Of a stretch of DNA of 64,000 nt, positions 63,435-64,000 are shown in pieces. Position numbers and translations under genes: made by a program. Location of the stretch: NCBI GenBank assembly GCA_946902985.2, contig OX336399.1, positions 165,150,911-165,214,910 on the forward strand, written 5' to 3'. Each line of letters starts with the position of its first letter. Position 1 is the first letter of the stretch. The notes under the pieces are model-generated. The model was not told where the DNA came from, did not search any database, and worked only from the letters and a program-made list of their open reading frames with translations. This stretch comes from Meconema thalassinum. Taxonomy: Eukaryota; Arthropoda; Insecta; Orthoptera; Tettigoniidae.

Positions 63435-64000
63435 TTGCTGCCAATTTAAAAATTAATGAGAGAGGAAGGCTGTGTGGCTGTAAACGCGCGTTTTCTACAG
63501 TAAGCATTTCATATAAAGATAGGCCAGGGTAACTGCTATTCCAGCTCATGAAGTCTCGTAACGCTTCGAGCCACCGGAGCAAAGAGTTCTGAGAAGATGA
63601 GGAATATATGCAAAGTAATATAGTTCATATAACTATGCAGGAAATCTACTGATTGATTACACGCTCTACTATGGACATATAATAGATGAATTACATTTCT
63701 CAAGATATTTTATGAGTCCTACGTTTCTCTTTTAGAGATAAGTGCAGTATATCACCGCTAGGTGTATCTACGGTTACGTACGTTTATGCCACTGCCGGCT
63801 GGATCGCAACACTCCTGGTTGCTTTAAACTGCCTGCCCATTCGACACTCACAGGCGTACGAGATATATGCATTAATTCACCGCTAGGTGCAGCACTAAGG
63901 CACTGGAATTTTCGCGGCTTTTTAAAGAGGAAGATACCTGAAACGAAGAATTGCTATGTTTGGAGGATCAATATCGAAATTGACGGACGTGAAAACTTTA
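63435..64000. other. Upstream flank of the NTPCR-like gene
   Basis: This should contain the minus-strand promoter and 5' untranslated region. TATCACCGCTAGGTG-like phrases occur twice (near 63750 and 63877), with nearby CAGGCGTACGAG and TTACGTACGTTT. No gene or named repeat is recognised. Confidence 0.4.

Overview
The window is eukaryotic and almost certainly arthropod, most likely from an insect with a large, repeat-rich genome. The protein families are typical of insects: a helix-turn-helix mariner relative, P-element, Merlin, Harbinger and GTF2IRD2-like hAT relics, and RTE-like and Jockey/CR1-like LINEs with short tandem 3' tails. Non-coding DNA is AT-rich, tRNA-derived SINEs abound, and there is no operon structure. 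The order cannot be fixed from sequence alone; the SINE and LINE mix makes me suspect a polyneopteran such as an orthopteran (inference).

Only one ordinary cellular gene is convincing: an intact, intronless homologue of cancer-related nucleoside-triphosphatase (NTPCR/THEP1) on the minus strand at 62772-63374. A complete Mutator-like transposase ORF (minus strand, 2080-4005) is the only other long undamaged gene outside the LTR element. Nearly everything else is transposon debris.

Layout. 1-1.4 kb: 3' end of a LINE. 2-4 kb: Mutator-like gene. 4.6-6.6 kb: LINE tail, then a Helitron-like element made of ~160-bp repeats. 6.9-8.3 kb: mariner-type element with a frameshift. 8.6-9.8 kb: hAT-like element carrying two SINEs. 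10-15 kb: Tc1-like relic and a ~0.5-kb inverted duplication that contains a Helitron end and surrounds a SINE and a P-element relic. 15.7-18.3 kb: two tandem arrays and a transposase-like relic. 18.9-28.2 kb: three minus-strand LINEs and two hAT-like elements. 28.2-30.6 kb: SINE cluster.

32.5-48.7 kb is the centrepiece: one hAT element (terminal repeats at 32484 and 48690) inserted into an older repeat. It was later invaded by a mariner-type element (itself split by an LTR retrotransposon), a Helitron-like array, a Tc1 fragment, a LINE (itself split by a SINE) and a hAT deletion derivative. Target-site duplications let most of these insertions be ordered.

48.7-62.5 kb: more SINEs, an almost complete hAT element with a perfect 8-bp duplication (51592-53657), a near full-length but broken LINE (55014-58218), a deleted Harbinger, a Merlin transposase relic and local tandem repeats. 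The NTPCR homologue follows at the right edge.

The elements do not form a pathway. What links them is insertion history. The LTR element has its own internal logic: LTR, gag, a canonical -1 slippery site, truncated pol, and LTR.
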